Positions 30,307 through 38,815 of a DNA stretch of 64,000 nt are shown one piece after another (position 1 is the first letter of the stretch; the number at the start of each line of letters is the position of its first letter). The DNA is from Lacisediminihabitans profunda. GTDB taxonomy: Bacteria; Actinomycetota; Actinomycetes; Actinomycetales; Microbacteriaceae. The DNA is taken from assembly GCF_008040105.1 (NCBI RefSeq), contig NZ_VRMG01000003.1:222018-286017 (forward strand), written 5' to 3'. Under the pieces are notes generated by a model that made no database searches, was not told the origin of the DNA, and saw only the letters and a list, made by a program, of their open reading frames with translations. A program made the translations under genes and the position numbers.

Positions 30307-30984
30307 ATGAGGTTCGTGAACGCACGGGTCATCCTCGGCGCCTCGGTGCTCCTCGCCATCGCCCTCGCGGTGGCCGGAGCGGTCGTCGTCGGCTCATCGT
30401 CCGCCCACCCGCCGCAGCCGCGGGGCTCGCTCGTGGCGTTCTACGGCGACTCGTACACCCGGGGCGCAATGGCGAGTTCACCGGCCAAACGCTGGTCGAC
30501 GATCGTCTGCCGCGACCACGGCTGGCGAGAATTCAACCCGAGCGTGAGCGGCCTGGGCTTCGTGCACAACCGGCGGGTGTACGGCCAGGGCGACCTGCCA
30601 GACCAGATCATCAGGCAGCACCCGGACATCGTGATCGTCACCCTCGGGCTGAACGACAACTTCGCCTACCCGGTGGCTGCGTCCGCCATCCACAAGCAGA
30701 TCGGCGCGGACCTGCGCCGCATGAAGACCGCCCTGCCGCGGGCGCGTTTCGTGGTGGTGGAACCGTTCTGGTACACCGATGCCCGACCCGCATCCGTCGG
30801 GATCATCGCCGGCTGGGTGAAGGCGGCGGCCGCGGACATCGGCGCGGACTACATCCCCGGCGCCTCGCACTGGATCGAACACCATCCGGAGTGGATGGCC
30901 AGCGACCACCTCCATCCCAACGACATCGGCTACGCGAGGATCGCGTCCCGGATGGACGCCGCGCTGATGAAACTCGGCCTCTGA
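30307..30984 (+). CDS. SGNH/GDSL-family esterase-like protein, membrane-anchored
   Basis: 225 aa. An N-terminal signal anchor (VILGASVLLAIALAVAGAVVVG) places the enzyme outside the membrane. Block I is FYGDSYT with Ser49, block III is LGLNDN, and block V DHLHP supplies Asp200 and His203. The family hydrolyses esters such as acetylated sugars or lipids; the substrate is unknown. It lies 41 bp after asd and may be co-transcribed. Confidence 0.85.
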   Translation: MRFVNARVILGASVLLAIALAVAGAVVVGSSSAHPPQPRGSLVAFYGDSYTRGAMASSPAKRWSTIVCRDHGWREFNPSVSGLGFVHNRRVYGQGDLPDQIIRQHPDIVIVTLGLNDNFAYPVAASAIHKQIGADLRRMKTALPRARFVVVEPFWYTDARPASVGIIAGWVKAAAADIGADYIPGASHWIEHHPEWMASDHLHPNDIGYARIASRMDAALMKLGL

Positions 30985-31050
30985 CCCCCTGGCGCCCTCT
31001 ATCCCCTCCCTCTGACCCCCTCTGGCGCCCTCCCTCTGATCGCCTCCCCG

Positions 31051-31138
31051 CTTCCGAAATCCATGCATTCCTTCCCGCCACGCCGCTCAGCGGTACCAAC
31101 GCGCCGAGTAGGTCGACGAAATGCATGGATTTCGGAAG
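31051..31138. repeat. Palindromic element with 19-bp perfect arms
   Basis: CTTCCGAAATCCATGCATT (31051-31069) is exactly complementary to 31120-31138, around 50 nt of unrelated DNA. It lies in the 30985-31347 gap, which also has a duplicated CTCTGACCCCCT/GGCGCC stretch (about 30987-31030). Overall layout resembles the other palindromic gap elements in this window. Confidence 0.85.
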
Positions 31139-31144
31139 TGGTGA

Positions 31145-31300
31145 ACGACGCCATGCCTGCTGGACGCAACACGAAGCGCGACGAAGAACTACAACTCGCT
31201 CCACCTCACGGCGCTCTACGGCGACGCCGAGACGGTGCGGGCGGTGCCGGTCGATAAATTCCTCGCAACCTACCAACGCATCAAAGCCACCCGTTCTTGA
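31145..31300 (+). pseudogene. Possible 3' remnant of a gene
   Basis: A frame without start codon, from just after a TGA at 31142-31144 to TGA 31298-31300, encodes about 51 residues. It includes NYNSLHLTALYGDAETVRAV and PVDKFLATYQRIKA, which read like real protein rather than shadow sequence. I do not recognise the family. It starts directly after the palindromic element, so the element may mark the break point. Confidence 0.3.
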
Positions 31301-31347
31301 GCCGCGCTCCGGGCTGGCGGCCAGTCGGCGCCCCGTAAACTGGACGG

Positions 31348-32862
31348 GTGACCCAGCAAGCCAATCCCATCGACGTCGTCCTCATCGGCGGTGGCATCAT
31401 GAGTGCCACCCTCGGAGCGTTCATCAAGCAGCTCCAGCCGGACTGGTCCATCCAGATCTTCGAGACCCTCGGCGACGTCGCGCTCGAGAGCTCCAACCCG
31501 TGGAACAACGCCGGCACCGGCCACTCCGCGCTCTGTGAACTCAATTACACGCCCGAGCGCCCGGATGGCACGATCGACATCGCCTCGGCGGTGAAGGTGA
31601 ACGAGCAGTTCCAGCTGTCCCGCCAGTTCTGGTCGTACTTCGTGAGCAAGAAGCTGCTTCCGAACCCGCACGCATTCATCAACCCGGTGCCGCACATGAG
31701 CTTCGTCTGGGGCGACGACAACGTGGACTACCTGCGCCGTCGCCACGAGGCCCTCAAGGACCACCCCCTGTTCGCCGGAATGGAGTTCAGCGAAGACCCG
31801 CGGGTGATCCGCTCCTGGGTTCCCGCCCTCATCCCCGGGCGCAAGAAATCCCAGCCGATCGCCGCGACGCGCATCGACGCCGGCACCGACGTGGACTTCG
31901 GCGCCCTCACCCACGAGCTTCTGCACTACCTCACGGCGAACGGCGCCCAGCTGCATCTGGAGCATAAGGTCACCGGCCTCACCCGCCAGAAGGACGGACT
32001 CTGGCGCCTTCGCGTGCGGCACCAGGTGGGTGGAACGCCCTCGAGCGTTCGCGCCCGGTTCGTGTTCGTCGGCGCAGGCGGTGGGGCACTCACCCTGCTG
32101 CAGAAGTCGGGCATCGAGGAGATCAAGGGCTTCGGCGGATTCCCGGTCAGTGGCGAGTTCCTGCGCACCGACAACCCGGCGGTGGTGGCCAAGCACAGCG
32201 CCAAGGTCTACGGCAAGGCCGCGGTCGGCTCGCCGCCGATGTCGGTGCCGCACCTCGACACGCGGGTCGTGAACGGCGCATCAAGCCTGATGTTCGGTCC
32301 GTACGCCGGATTCAACACCAAGTTCCTCAAGCAGGGGTCGTGGTTCGACCTGTTCGCCACGATCCGGCTGCACAACCTGGTGCCGATGATCGCGGCTGGG
32401 GCATCCAACCTCGGGCTCGTGCGCTACCTGATCGGGCAGCTCGTGGCCAGCAAGCGCACCAAGTTCGAGGCGTTGCGGGAGTTCATGCCCGAGGCGGACC
32501 CGAAGGACTGGTACAGCATCACCGCCGGCCAGCGCGTTCAGGTGATCAAGAAGGATGCGAAGAAGGGCGGCGTGCTGCAGTTCGGCACTGAGGTGATCAC
32601 CTCGTCCGACGGCAGCATCGCCGGGCTGCTCGGCGCATCCCCCGGGGCCTCGACGGCGGTGCCGATCATGCTCGACGTGCTCGAGCGGTGCTTCCCCGAG
32701 AGCATTCCCGGGTGGACGCCGCAGATCAAGAAGATGATTCCGACCTACGGCAAGAAGCTCTCCGAGAACGCGGCGCTCGCGGCCAAGACCATCAATTCGA
32801 CCGGCCGCGTGCTCGCCGGCGAGACGCCAACGCGCACCCGCAAGGCCGTCGCCGCGTCCTGA
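31348..32862 (+). CDS. mqo: Malate:quinone oxidoreductase
   Basis: 504 aa peripheral membrane flavoprotein. FAD-binding start VVLIGGGIMSATLGAFI; family signatures ESSNPWNNAGTGHSALCELNYTP, HMSFVWG and GASPGASTAVPIML are clear. It oxidises malate to oxaloacetate and passes electrons to (mena)quinone. GTG 31348 begins the family N-terminus. It appears monocistronic and is followed by an 880-bp repeat region. Confidence 0.95.
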   Translation: MTQQANPIDVVLIGGGIMSATLGAFIKQLQPDWSIQIFETLGDVALESSNPWNNAGTGHSALCELNYTPERPDGTIDIASAVKVNEQFQLSRQFWSYFVSKKLLPNPHAFINPVPHMSFVWGDDNVDYLRRRHEALKDHPLFAGMEFSEDPRVIRSWVPALIPGRKKSQPIAATRIDAGTDVDFGALTHELLHYLTANGAQLHLEHKVTGLTRQKDGLWRLRVRHQVGGTPSSVRARFVFVGAGGGALTLLQKSGIEEIKGFGGFPVSGEFLRTDNPAVVAKHSAKVYGKAAVGSPPMSVPHLDTRVVNGASSLMFGPYAGFNTKFLKQGSWFDLFATIRLHNLVPMIAAGASNLGLVRYLIGQLVASKRTKFEALREFMPEADPKDWYSITAGQRVQVIKKDAKKGGVLQFGTEVITSSDGSIAGLLGASPGASTAVPIMLDVLERCFPESIPGWTPQIKKMIPTYGKKLSENAALAAKTINSTGRVLAGETPTRTRKAVAAS

Positions 32863-32930
32863 GTCGGGCGCCGCCTCGGTGTCCTATTTCGTCTTCGCCC
32901 CTCCTCGTCTCCGCCTTGAGCGCCGACAGC

Positions 32931-33033
32931 CGTGTGCATAACTCCTGCAGTTCTGCGTGCGGGCCCGGTCTGCGCCCGGGATTCCGGCGGTGCGCGGTCG
33001 CGCGGGAGGGATTTGCAGGAGTTGTGCACGCGG
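32931..33033. repeat. 103-bp palindromic repeat, copy 1
   Basis: Begins CGTGTGCATAACTCCTGCAG and ends TGCAGGAGTTGTGCACGCGG, so its ends are inverted repeats of about 16 bp (GTGCAtAACTCCTGCA type). The interior includes GCGGGCCCGGTCTGCGCCCG and GGCGGTGCGCGGTCGCGCGG. Confidence 0.9.
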
Positions 33034-33038
33034 GGCGG

Positions 33039-33091
33039 GCATCCGGTGTGGGAGTCGGCGGCGGGCATCCGGCTGTGGGAGCTGGCGGCAG
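33039..33091. repeat. Two 26-27-bp tandem units between copies 1 and 2
   Basis: Units GCATCCGGTGTGGGAGTCGG+CGGCGG at 33039-33064 and a variant from 33065. They are followed by a linker reading GCGCAGGCCGTGTCTACCGC, which recurs before copy 3. Confidence 0.85.
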
Positions 33092-33109
33092 CGCAGGCCG
33101 TGTCTACCG

Positions 33110-33212
33110 CGTGTGCATAACTCCTGCAGTTCTGCGTGCGGGCCCGGTCTGCGCCCGGAATTCCGGCGGTGCGCGGTCGCGCGGGAGGGATTTGCAGGAG
33201 TTGTGCTCGCGG
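33110..33212. repeat. 103-bp palindromic repeat, copy 2
   Basis: Same length and almost the same sequence as copy 1. Differences include GGAATTCC for GGGATTCC in the interior and GTGCTC for GTGCAC in the right arm. Confidence 0.9.
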
Positions 33213-33216
33213 GGCG

Positions 33217-33320
33217 GCATCCGGTGTGGGAGTCGGCGGCGGGCATCCGGTGTGGGAGTCGGCGGCAGGCATCCGGTGTGGGAGTCGGCGGCGGCATCCG
33301 GCTGTGGGAGCCGGCGGCAG
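33217..33320. repeat. Four tandem 25-27-bp units between copies 2 and 3
   Basis: Units start at 33217, 33243, 33269 and 33294, each a GCATCCGG(C)TGTGGGAG+(T/C)CGGCGG variant. The last unit is the same CTG variant that ends the first array, followed by the same GCGCAGGCC linker. Confidence 0.88.
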
Positions 33321-33344
33321 CGCAGGCCGCCGTGTCTACCGCCG

Positions 33345-33447
33345 CGTGTGCACAACTCCTGCAGTTCTGCGTGCGGGCCCAGTCTGCGCCCGGAATTCCG
33401 GCGGTGCGCGGTCGCGCGGGAGAGATTTGCAGGAGTTGTGCACGCGG
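33345..33447. repeat. 103-bp palindromic repeat, copy 3
   Basis: Third copy, 103 bp, with left arm GTGCACAACTCCTGCAG exactly complementary to the right arm core CTGCAGGAGTTGTGCAC except at its edge. It is followed by three short GGGCATCGTCGG-like units (about 33449-33487). The remainder to 33718 shows no gene. Confidence 0.9.
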
Positions 33448-33718
33448 GGCGGGCATCGTCGGGCGGGCATCGTCGGGCGGGCATCGACCAGTGGCCCGGA
33501 CACGCGTCGTTCCGGGCGCCGGCTCGGCTGCGCACATCACCGCGCACGTCACGGCGGACTCTGCAGCGGCCGGATGCGCTGTCAGCGTCGATGACCGAAC
33601 TCGAGGAGGCCCTGGGCGGCTACCCCGGGGCGATCGCTGGCTGCGACGCCGTTGGACGGGTGAACGGCTGAACCTGGTCGGGGCCGTATCGACGAGGGCT
33701 CCACGACTTGACACACAT

Positions 33719-33734
33719 TCGAAACTATGTTCGA
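33719..33734. promoter_or_regulatory. Predicted LexA (SOS) box
   Basis: TCGAAACTATGTTCGA matches the actinobacterial SOS consensus TCGAAC-N4-GTTCGA at 11 of 12 defined positions. It lies 8 bp before the radical SAM start codon and 5 bp after a TTGACA hexamer (33708-33713), so LexA would block the promoter. Confidence 0.75.
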
Positions 33735-33742
33735 CTACCCGG

Positions 33743-34807
33743 ATGCGGTGGAGCGGACAGGAGCTGGGGTCGGAGGCGTCCGCCGCCCTGCCCGGGCTCG
33801 CGAAGCTGTCCAACCTCGTGCGCAGCGTGCAGACGCCCGACTTCGCCGGGATCACGTTCCACGAGGTGCTCGCCAAGTCGGCGCTCAATCGCGTGCCGGG
33901 GGCCAGCGCGATGCCGTTCGGCTGGACCATCAACCCGTATCGCGGCTGCAGCCACGCCTGTGTGTACTGCTTCGCCCGCAGCACCCACGAGTATCTCGAC
34001 CTGGATTCCGGCCGGGACTTCGACAGCCAGATCATCGTCAAGGTCAACGTTGCCGAGGTGCTGGCGAAGGAGCTCAGCCGGCCGTCCTGGGGCGCGCATC
34101 CGGTGGCTCTCGGCACTAACACCGACCCGTACCAGCGCGCGGAGGGCCGATACCGCCTGATGCCCGGCATCATCGCGGCGCTCGCCGACTCCGGCACGGC
34201 GTTCAGTATCCTGACCAAGGGGACGCTCCTGCGGCGAGACCTGCCTCTGCTGGCCGAGGCGGCCGCTCTCATTCCGGTCGATCTGGCGATGTCGATCGCG
34301 ATCTTCGACGACGCGCTTCAGCAGACCGTCGAGCCAGGCACGCCGACGACCTCCGCGAGGCTCGCGACGGTCACCGCTGCGCGCGAGCTCGGGCTCGAGT
34401 GCTCCGTCTTCATGATGCCGATCCTGCCCCATCTGACCGATACTCGAGATCACCTGGATTCGGCGCTCGCCCAGATTCGGGCAGCCGGGGCTACGTCGGT
34501 GCTCTACTCGGCGCTGCACCTGCGCCCGGGCGTGAAGGCCTGGTTCATGCAGTGGCTCGAGGGGGCGCGGCCGGAACTCGTTCCGCAGTACCGGGAACTC
34601 TACGCGGCCGGTCCATACGCTCCGAAGGGATATCGCCGGTGGCTCGCCGCGAAGATCGCCCCGCTGATCCGGGCACACGGCCTGGAACGAGGCACGGCCG
34701 CCCCCTCGACCGGCGCCGTGCGCTCGCGAGCCCTCGGTGGCCCGCGGGCCGCCGATTCCCTCATCGCGGAGGAGCTGCCTCCGGAACTCCAGCCCACCTT
34801 GTTCTGA
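33743..34807 (+). CDS. Rv2578c-family radical SAM protein (SplB-like)
   Basis: 354 aa. The [4Fe-4S]/SAM motif is GCSHACVYCFARSTHEYL (C-x3-C-x2-C). The run from FAGITFHEVLAKSALNRVPG through ALGTNTDPYQRAEGRYRLMP and SILTKGTLLRRDLPLL is the Rv2578c family signature; the C-terminus ends LQPTLF as in that family. ATG 33743 (MRWSGQ) was chosen because the family begins MRW; the open frame continues upstream only through repeat DNA. It is related to spore photoproduct lyase, and the SOS box in front supports a DNA-damage role, but the reaction is not established. Confidence 0.9.
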   Translation: MRWSGQELGSEASAALPGLAKLSNLVRSVQTPDFAGITFHEVLAKSALNRVPGASAMPFGWTINPYRGCSHACVYCFARSTHEYLDLDSGRDFDSQIIVKVNVAEVLAKELSRPSWGAHPVALGTNTDPYQRAEGRYRLMPGIIAALADSGTAFSILTKGTLLRRDLPLLAEAAALIPVDLAMSIAIFDDALQQTVEPGTPTTSARLATVTAARELGLECSVFMMPILPHLTDTRDHLDSALAQIRAAGATSVLYSALHLRPGVKAWFMQWLEGARPELVPQYRELYAAGPYAPKGYRRWLAAKIAPLIRAHGLERGTAAPSTGAVRSRALGGPRAADSLIAEELPPELQPTLF

Positions 34808-34975
34808 GTGCGCGCGGGTGCGGTCCGTGCTGTCCTGGCCCGACCAGCAAGCCGACGGGGCACAGAACGGGCCGAATTCCGAGGATTCCTGCGCCAATTG
34901 TGCACAAATCGGGGGACAACCACGGCCTCGCTGATGTCATACTGAACACGCTGCCGATCGTCGAGGGGAGGACGC

Positions 34976-36187
34976 ATGACCCTTGGTTTGCCGTCCCACT
35001 TGGCGCCCCAATCGATCAACCGGTCATACGCGAAGGCGATCCACGTCGTCGGCTTCTCGAGCCTGATCGGCAGCCTCCTGGCGGCGATCGCCTTCCAGGC
35101 AGCGGAACCCGACGACGTGCTCTGGCCGGCGATGATCGCCGTGCTTCCCCTGCTCGCTCTCTTGTGGCTCGACGACCGCAGGCGATCATCGTTCTACGCG
35201 GCGAGCTACCTGATCGTCGGGGCCGCCTGCGTGTACTGGTACATCCTGACCTTCTACTCGCAGACCGAACCGATCGTGTCGAGCGATGCGTTCTCGATCG
35301 CCCTGCCCAAGATCGCGCTTGTGATGGTGGGCGGAGTCGGCCGGGGTGTCTCGGTGCGAATCGCCTGGTGTGTGGCCGGGTACGCAGCGGCCGAGATCGC
35401 GTCGACTCTCGCCATCCTGCAAAGCGGGCGGCACTACGAGTTCGATGCCACGACCCTTCTCACCTTCGTTGCCACCGTCGCCATCCTCTCTCTCGCCCAC
35501 CTCAGCCGACGGCGTTCGCGCCTCTCCCAGCCGCTGCTCTACCGGGCGGCGCGCGACGAGCAGCTCGCGGCGATGCGCTCCCGCATCGAGCTCAAGGCGG
35601 CGGCCCTCATGCACGACACGGTGCTCAGCCACCTCGCCGCCATTGCGGGAGCCGCGCCGGGCACCCCGATCGGATCGCTCAGGGACCCGATCGAGCGTGA
35701 CTTGCAGATTCTGATCGGCGAGGAATGGCTGAGCGACGAGTCGCCGGAGGTCGACTCCCGGTCACGCACCGACTGGCAGCAGAGCGGGCTCTTCTCCGCC
35801 ATCCAGGAGTCGCGCGCGATGGGCCTCGATATCGAGTCGACGGGCGACCTCTCCGCGGTCTCCCGGCTCGACCGCGAGGCCTCAACCGCGCTCGGCCTGG
35901 CGGTGAAGCAGTGCCTGGTGAACGTGCTGCGCCACTCTGGCACGGATCGCGCCGAGGTGGCCGTCTACGGATCGGAGGCGGAGGTGTCGGTGATGGTGAT
36001 CGACTCCGGCCGCGGCTTCTCCGAGGCCGAGACGGGCGCCGACCGGCTCGGCCTGCGCAACTCGGTTCGCCGCCGTATTGAATCGGTCGGCGGGGCCGTC
36101 CAGGTCTGGTCGACTCCCGGCCGCGGAACCTCGATCATGATCCGGGTGCCAGCCGTTCGAGCATCCCTGATCGAAGGCGGCTCGTGA
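34976..36187 (+). CDS. Sensor histidine kinase, NarL/DesK-type
   Basis: 403 aa. About five to six membrane helices (residues 18-175), then a dimerisation region with the H-box ALMHDTVLSHLAAI (phospho-accepting His213), and an HATPase_c domain with N-box KQCLVNVLRHSG, G1 DSGRGF, G2 LGLRNSV and GRGTSIMI. The kinase therefore looks complete. GGGGAGG lies 5-11 bp before ATG 34976. It heads an operon with a degenerate partner and a response regulator; the signal is unknown. Confidence 0.88.
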   Translation: MTLGLPSHLAPQSINRSYAKAIHVVGFSSLIGSLLAAIAFQAAEPDDVLWPAMIAVLPLLALLWLDDRRRSSFYAASYLIVGAACVYWYILTFYSQTEPIVSSDAFSIALPKIALVMVGGVGRGVSVRIAWCVAGYAAAEIASTLAILQSGRHYEFDATTLLTFVATVAILSLAHLSRRRSRLSQPLLYRAARDEQLAAMRSRIELKAAALMHDTVLSHLAAIAGAAPGTPIGSLRDPIERDLQILIGEEWLSDESPEVDSRSRTDWQQSGLFSAIQESRAMGLDIESTGDLSAVSRLDREASTALGLAVKQCLVNVLRHSGTDRAEVAVYGSEAEVSVMVIDSGRGFSEAETGADRLGLRNSVRRRIESVGGAVQVWSTPGRGTSIMIRVPAVRASLIEGGS

Positions 36188-37344
36188 TGCGGGAGCGCAC
36201 CAGGCAGCAGCTCGATCCGGCGAGCACCCCTGGCATCCGCATCGTCACGATCGCCCTCAGCGTCGGTGCCTTCGGCTACGCTCTCGTCTTGACGGCGCTC
36301 GGGGCGAGTGAGGTGACGAACCCGGTGTTCACGGTGGGCGCGCTCGTGGCCCTCGCCGCCGCCGGTGGCATCCTCATCGCCATGGCGAGCCCCTACCGCG
36401 CACCGCTGACCGCGCGCACCCACTTCGTCGTGCAAGGACTCGCGCTCGGGGCGGCGCTGTTCGAGGCGCTCGGACACTGGACGCGCAATGAGTGGATTCG
36501 GGATGACTGGGGCGCGATCTGCCTCGGCGTGCTGCTCGTCGCCCTCGGCTCCTACCGGCCGGCACGGGAGATCGTGGTGGGGACGACCGTCTCCGCCCTG
36601 CTTCTCGGCTTTCTCACTCTGCTGCAGGCGCCCCAGTTGTCGACGAAGGCGCCGCCGATCGCCTTCGTGATCGTGGCGATCGTGCCGCTGCTCTCGCTCG
36701 GCTACGCTTCGGCGGTCTTCTCCCGCGAGATCGTGGAGTCGACCGCCCGGTGGCAACGCCGAGCCTCCGAGGCCTCCGTTGGCCTGGTGAAGGAGCTGCG
36801 GGATGGCGTGACCCGCAGCGTGCAGCAAGACCGGGTGACGATCCTCAATCGCGATGTGCTGCCCTTCTTCACCGAACTCCTCGCCACCGGTACGATCTCC
36901 AACCCGGACCGCGCCAGGGCCAGGCAGATCGCCGATTCGATTCGCCGGGTGATGGTGGAGGAGGTGGACCGCAGCTGGCTGGAGAACGTGATCGAGCTCG
37001 CCGGCGGCACGGGCCCGGGTCGTTCCGGTGCCGCCAAGATCGTGGTCGACGACGAGGACCGCCTGGCCGCGTCAATGGCCGCCGACCAGCGAACGGCGCT
37101 GCGCGCGCTGCTCGTGGCACTGATCGAGACGCCGAACTTCGACCGCAGCGACCTGCGGATCTCGCTCACGGCATCGGGGCGCCAGTGTCTCGGCCGTCTC
37201 GTGGCCAACCTCAGCCTGAGCGAGTTCCTGCTGCGCTCGAATTTCGCCCCATACTTCGCGGTCATCCGCTCGGTATTCACCGACATGTCGATCGACTTCG
37301 ACGCGCCCACCCTCACCCTAAGGTTTTCTTATGAGCACCAGTAA
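36187..37344 (+). CDS. Membrane protein resembling a histidine kinase without catalytic motifs
   Basis: 385 aa. Six or so membrane helices (about 20-185) are followed by a cytoplasmic part with a helical stretch RARQIADSIRRVMVEEVDRSW, like a HisKA_3 helix but lacking a phosphorylatable H-box. The C-terminal region, with ALRALLVALIETPNFDRSDLRISL, occupies the place of an ATPase domain but lacks the N and G boxes. It overlaps the kinase stop (GTGATG; GTG 36184 is an alternative start) and overlaps the response regulator by 14 bp. It may be a pseudokinase that modulates the pair; that is inference. Confidence 0.7.
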   Translation: MRERTRQQLDPASTPGIRIVTIALSVGAFGYALVLTALGASEVTNPVFTVGALVALAAAGGILIAMASPYRAPLTARTHFVVQGLALGAALFEALGHWTRNEWIRDDWGAICLGVLLVALGSYRPAREIVVGTTVSALLLGFLTLLQAPQLSTKAPPIAFVIVAIVPLLSLGYASAVFSREIVESTARWQRRASEASVGLVKELRDGVTRSVQQDRVTILNRDVLPFFTELLATGTISNPDRARARQIADSIRRVMVEEVDRSWLENVIELAGGTGPGRSGAAKIVVDDEDRLAASMAADQRTALRALLVALIETPNFDRSDLRISLTASGRQCLGRLVANLSLSEFLLRSNFAPYFAVIRSVFTDMSIDFDAPTLTLRFSYEHQ

Positions 37345-38005
37345 TTCTCCGACGCCCCGTTCCGGCAGCCGGGTGAGGCTCGCGATTCTCGACGACCACG
37401 AGGTTCTGCTCGACAGCCTGAGCAGCTGGATCGGCGCGAACGCGCCGGACTTCGACCTCGTGTTGAGCGCTCACACCTGGCTGCAGCTCGTGCACAGCGA
37501 CAATTTTCCGACCGAGCTCGTCTTCATCGACTTCCAGTTGAAGGAGCCGGTATCGATCGAGGCTCGGGTGCGCACCTGCCGCGCCGCCGGTGCGAAGGTG
37601 ATCGTGCTGAGCAGCCTGGATACCCGCGAGGCGAGGGACCGCGCCCTCGACGCTGGGGCATCCGCGTTCCTCTCAAAGACCCTGCCGATGCGCGACGTCA
37701 TGGACACCGCGCGGGCGGTGATGGGAGTCGAGACCGGCGAGAACCTCCAGAAGGATTGGCGGCCGCTGCCCGTCGGCGCGACGCAGCAGTCGAGGCCGAA
37801 GCTCAGTCATGGCGAGGCGGAGGCCTTTAAGCTGTATGTGTCCGGCCTCAGCACGATCGAGGTGGCACGACAGATGAATGTCCAGTACGAGACCGCCAAG
37901 ACCTACCTGCGTCGGGTGCGCGAGAAGTACGCCAAAGCAAACAGACCGGCGAGCAAGAAGGCGGAGTTGATCCGCCGGGCCGCCGAGGACGGATACCTCG
38001 AGTAA
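37331..38005 (+). CDS. Response regulator, NarL/LuxR type
   Basis: 224 aa. A receiver domain begins VRLAILDDHEVLL; the phospho-acceptor is Asp67 in VFIDFQ, with Ser/Thr in VLSSLD and Lys in LSKTL. A C-terminal HTH follows (about 155-215: LSHGEAEAFKLYVSGLSTIEVARQ and TAKTYLRRVREKY). It would be phosphorylated by the kinase two genes upstream. Overlap with the preceding gene by 14 bp and with tdk by 1 base argues for one transcript. Confidence 0.9.
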   Translation: MSTSNSPTPRSGSRVRLAILDDHEVLLDSLSSWIGANAPDFDLVLSAHTWLQLVHSDNFPTELVFIDFQLKEPVSIEARVRTCRAAGAKVIVLSSLDTREARDRALDAGASAFLSKTLPMRDVMDTARAVMGVETGENLQKDWRPLPVGATQQSRPKLSHGEAEAFKLYVSGLSTIEVARQMNVQYETAKTYLRRVREKYAKANRPASKKAELIRRAAEDGYLE

Positions 38006-38682
38006 TGGCCAAGCTCTACTTCCGCTACGGCGCCATGAACAGTGGCAAGAGCACGGCGATGCTGCAGGCCGCGTACAACTACGAGGAGCGCGGCCAGCAG
38101 GTGCTGCTCGCGAAGCCGCAGATCGACACCAAGGGCGACGCGAGCATCGTCTCCCGCCTCGGCGTGAGCCGGCCGGTGGACTTCGTCGTCGGTCCTCGCG
38201 ACGACATCTACGAGTCGTTCGAGCGCGAACGCGCCCGCGTGCGTGCCGCGACCGGACTGGACGTGAGCTGCCTGCTGATTGACGAGGCGCAGTTCCTCAC
38301 CGAGCAGCAGGTGGATGACCTGCTGCGCATCTCGATCCTCGAGGGGGTTCCGGTGCTCGCCTACGGCATCCGCACCGACTTCCAGACCGTGGCCTTCCCG
38401 GGCAGCCGCCGGCTGCTCGAGACCGCCCATTCGCTCGAAGAGTTGAAGACGATCTGCCGGTGCGGGCGCAAGGCCCTCTTCAACGCCCGCAAGATCGATG
38501 GGGAGTTCATCTTCGACGGCGACCAGGTCGCGATCGACGGGCTTACCGTCACCTACGAGTCACTCTGCGGGGCGTGCTACCTCGAGGAGAGCCGGGGACT
38601 CCTTGGCAGCGGTCGCCGCCGCGTGCTGGTGGAGCCGGCGGAGACGGCCTACGGCGAGGCGCCGGACCCCGACTTCGAGTAG
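38005..38682 (+). CDS. tdk: Thymidine kinase
   Basis: 225 aa, type II enzyme. P-loop GAMNSGKSTAMLQ, Walker B LLIDEAQFLTEQQ, and a zinc-type Cys set (CRCG ... CGACY). It salvages thymidine to dTMP. The ATG shares its first A with the stop codon of the response regulator. It ends the plus-strand block. Confidence 0.93.
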   Translation: MAKLYFRYGAMNSGKSTAMLQAAYNYEERGQQVLLAKPQIDTKGDASIVSRLGVSRPVDFVVGPRDDIYESFERERARVRAATGLDVSCLLIDEAQFLTEQQVDDLLRISILEGVPVLAYGIRTDFQTVAFPGSRRLLETAHSLEELKTICRCGRKALFNARKIDGEFIFDGDQVAIDGLTVTYESLCGACYLEESRGLLGSGRRRVLVEPAETAYGEAPDPDFE

Positions 38683-38815
38683 GCAGCGAACCGCGATCGG
38701 CCCGCGGGTCCACGAAGATGGACCGGAATGGATTCTCGCGCGTTGCAGACGTGTTCGTCTCGGAGAAGCATTCGTGACTTGTCGTCGTCGCCTTCGGGGA
38801 TGACGACCCCTCTCT

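Noticed and set aside
33039..33320. CRISPR-like look of the repeat region after mqo
   Set aside because: The repeats are adjacent or separated by other repeats, not by unique spacers of even length, and no cas genes are present.
32957..33742. Upstream extension of the radical SAM frame through the repeat region
   Set aside because: The family starts at MRW (33743); the extension is translated repeat DNA, and an SOS box and promoter lie just before 33743.
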